Part shown: in pieces, positions 62,199-64,000 of the stretch | Position numbering within the stretch: the stretch's first letter is position 1 | Layout of the letters: every line of letters starts with the position of its first letter | NCBI GenBank assembly: GCA_902800045.1 | Contig: CADCCZ010000005.1 | Coordinates: 107,954-171,953, forward strand | Length of the DNA: 64,000 nt | DNA from: an uncultured Bacteroidia bacterium | GTDB lineage: Bacteria; Bacteroidota; Bacteroidia; Bacteroidales; ML635J-15 | Direction of reading: 5' to 3' | Made by a program: the position numbers and the translations under genes | Notes under the pieces: model-generated | Database searches by the model: none | The model's input: the letters and a program-made list of their open reading frames with translations, nothing else | What the model was told of the DNA's origin: nothing

Positions 62199-64000
62199 AT
62201 GAGGATTTTTACATTTGTTGCAATTCTAATTATGCTTTCATTAACTGCGATGGCAAAGCATGTCGATTTAGAAACAGCTAAATCGGTAGCAGCAACATTT
62301 TGGGAAAATAACGTTCAGAAAGGCAGCGGTCATAAGTCGGGAAGCGAATTTCATGACATAACTGCGCAGACAGAATTTTCAAACATATACATACTCAACA
62401 CAAACGGAGGTTTTGTTATTGTTTCGTCCGACGATGCCGCCAAGCCAATACTAGGCTACTCAAGACAAGGAGAATTCAACACAGAAAATATTCCCGTCAA
62501 CGCAAAAGATTGGCTTCGTAGCTACTGCAATGAAATACAATACGCAATTGACAACAACATCGAGGCTGGCGAAGAAACCAGCGAAGCATGGAACAAACTG
62601 CGCAACGGTCTAGGACTAACGCCCAAAAGCACAAGAACGGTATCGCAATTGCTAACCACGAACTGGAATCAGGCGCCATACTACAACAATTTGTGTCCTT
62701 ACGACTACGAAGAAGACAGTCGCTCCGTTACAGGCTGCGCTGCAACAGCAATGGCGCAACTAATGAAATACTGGAACTGGCCTACGCACGGAAATGGTTC
62801 ACACTCATACATTCCAGCCAACCATCCGGAATACGGCACTTTGAGTGCCGACTTCGGTAACACTACCTACGACTGGGGCAATATGCCAAACGCATTGACC
62901 GCAGAAAGTTCAAACGCAGAGATAAATGCAGTTGCCACTCTTATGTACCATTGCGGTGTATCCATGGAAATGAACTATAGTCCTCATGGAAGCGGAGCCT
63001 ATGCAATATCGTACTACGGAGAACTTGAATATAGTGCAGAAAACGCCCTTAGGGACTTTTTCGGATATAGCCCCAGCCTTAACGGGCAATGCAGATCGTA
63101 CAGGTATCTGGAAGGAGACGACACTCTTACTTACGAAGTATATCCATACGACGAATGGGTGTCGATGCTAATAGACGAACTTGATGCTAACCGACCAATT
63201 TACTACGGCGGACAAGGTCCTGACGGCGGACATGGATTCATATTCGATGGCTACGACAACTACGAGTTTTTCCACGTAAACTGGGGTTGGGCTGGCCACG
63301 CTGACGGGTACTTCTCAATAGATGCGCTAGAACCGGCTCCCGGTGGCATTGGCGGCGGAAGCTACCAGTTCAATTACGACCAGACTGCCATATTCGGTGT
63401 AGAACCAGCCTACACATACCTGGTAACATCATCAAGTGTAAATGCGTTTGCCTACGGTGGCGATTACCATTTTTTGATTTATGCCAGCAACAGGACAGAT
63501 GACTGTACACTGACATGCGACCAGCCATGGCTAACCCTTTCGAGCTACACTGCACCAGGATCGGGAGAAACAACCCGTATCACGGCTACAATTACCCCAA
63601 ACACAACCGGAGAAACAAGATACGCAACAATCACAGTAACACAAGGCAGTGAAACAAAAAGCATTCCGGTAACCCAGGAGGCTTATAGATACACTATCAC
63701 AGTACTTTCGGCAGATGAAAATCAAGGTACAGTTGATGGTAGCGGAACATATAACGAAGGTTCTGAGATCCAAATTTCGGCGACGCCCAGATATGGCTAC
63801 CGTTTCACATCGTGGGACGACGGAAATACAGACAATCCACGCACTATCACTATTACAGAAAATGCAACATACACAGCAAACTTCGAGATAATTTCTGGGT
63901 ACTACACAATCACAGTCGAGGTTGAAGGTGTCGATTGGGATTGGGGGTGGTATTACGGACGAGTCACATACAATGGCGAATACGTTACCGCTCCTATCAC
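62199..64000 (+). CDS. C10 (streptopain) family cysteine protease, partial (runs off the window)
   Basis: At least 600 residues; the reading frame is open to the window end. Signal peptide (MRIFTFVAILIMLSLTAMA) and a Spi/inhibitor-type propeptide (SSDDAAKPILGYS). Catalytic Cys180 in VTGCAATAMAQLMKYW and His345 in GGHGFIFDGYD, with the VNWGWAG block, mark the C10 domain (~150-410). Then a BACON-like domain (from about 415, WLTLSSYTAPG) and an InlB-B/Flg_new_2-type repeat (VDGSGTYNEGSEIQISATPRYGYRFTSWDDG). It is probably exported to the surface; a T9SS tail could lie past the window. Related proteases are SpeB and Bacteroides Bfp. Confidence 0.9.
   Translation, partial: MRIFTFVAILIMLSLTAMAKHVDLETAKSVAATFWENNVQKGSGHKSGSEFHDITAQTEFSNIYILNTNGGFVIVSSDDAAKPILGYSRQGEFNTENIPVNAKDWLRSYCNEIQYAIDNNIEAGEETSEAWNKLRNGLGLTPKSTRTVSQLLTTNWNQAPYYNNLCPYDYEEDSRSVTGCAATAMAQLMKYWNWPTHGNGSHSYIPANHPEYGTLSADFGNTTYDWGNMPNALTAESSNAEINAVATLMYHCGVSMEMNYSPHGSGAYAISYYGELEYSAENALRDFFGYSPSLNGQCRSYRYLEGDDTLTYEVYPYDEWVSMLIDELDANRPIYYGGQGPDGGHGFIFDGYDNYEFFHVNWGWAGHADGYFSIDALEPAPGGIGGGSYQFNYDQTAIFGVEPAYTYLVTSSSVNAFAYGGDYHFLIYASNRTDDCTLTCDQPWLTLSSYTAPGSGETTRITATITPNTTGETRYATITVTQGSETKSIPVTQEAYRYTITVLSADENQGTVDGSGTYNEGSEIQISATPRYGYRFTSWDDGNTDNPRTITITENATYTANFEIISGYYTITVEVEGVDWDWGWYYGRVTYNGEYVTAPI

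Overview
The window reads as a chromosomal stretch of an anaerobic Bacteroidales bacterium, probably an uncultured gut or rumen lineage. Evidence: promoters of the Bacteroidetes type (-7 box TAnnTTTG) stand before many genes. There are parts of a type IX secretion system (a T9SS plug protein and a protein with a T9SS type A sorting tail), many Cys-anchored lipoproteins, DUF1573 and MORN-like secreted proteins, a C10 (streptopain) protease, and HydE, an [FeFe]-hydrogenase maturase. Both strands are used and most transcription units hold one to four genes.

Layout. 1-8.8 kb: C69 dipeptidase, ornithine aminotransferase, a lipoprotein metallopeptidase, a serine hydrolase and urocanase. 9.1-12.4 kb: an AT-rich accessory block (two unknown proteins, a secreted arginine/agmatine-deiminase-like enzyme, a Sel1-repeat protein). 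12.5-20 kb: membrane proteins, two methyltransferases, a pair of small lipoproteins, tRNA-Leu(CAG) and the T9SS plug protein. 20-30 kb: core metabolism and envelope genes (ligA, cytidylate-kinase-like, fabD, folE, a membrane glycosyltransferase, an aminotransferase, DUF1573, a glucosaminidase with LysM, an LPP20-like lipoprotein). 30-37 kb: a repeat-flanked ATPase-nuclease, hydE, a TonB-like protein, argS, nth and a REP-associated transposase. 37-54 kb: trxB, mnmA with a MORN/T9SS/Usp operon, NUDIX, pyrE, purC, ugd, an MTAP/aminotransferase/START operon, fabG and a vWA protein. 54-64 kb: tatD, a DUF262/DUF1524 restriction-type gene, tcdA, two glycosyltransferases, an S41 protease, a GNAT and a C10 protease that runs off the window end.

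Most notable signal: single-gene cassettes have entered this chromosome and the interrupted neighbour carries a rebuilt end. The DUF262/DUF1524 gene sits between a short 5' relic of tcdA (11 codons, position 54701) and an intact tcdA whose first 11 codons repeat the relic with synonymous changes only. A methyltransferase gene (15007-15807) sits between a lipoprotein gene and a second copy of that gene's last five codons (ISMQK-stop), again with synonymous and stop-codon differences. An ATPase/PD-(D/E)XK gene (30211-31635) lies between two diverged direct copies of a ~130-bp block made of TACTAAATC-N16-GATTTAGTA elements at a 53-bp period. None of the three carries a recognisable recombinase.

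A second theme is a dense set of small intergenic repeats that cluster at gene 3' ends and sometimes supply the stop codon: GAAAC-GGC/GCC modules, 'aaggct' microrepeats, 'tagagacg' palindromes, GTCG-type palindromes and an ATTGACAATTGATAATTAA-type repeat. One RAYT transposase is bracketed by its own GGATTTGCAATCC palindromes. A 203-bp segment bounded by 19-bp inverted repeats lies just ahead of tatD. All functional calls come from reading the sequence and from memory of the families; no searches were run.
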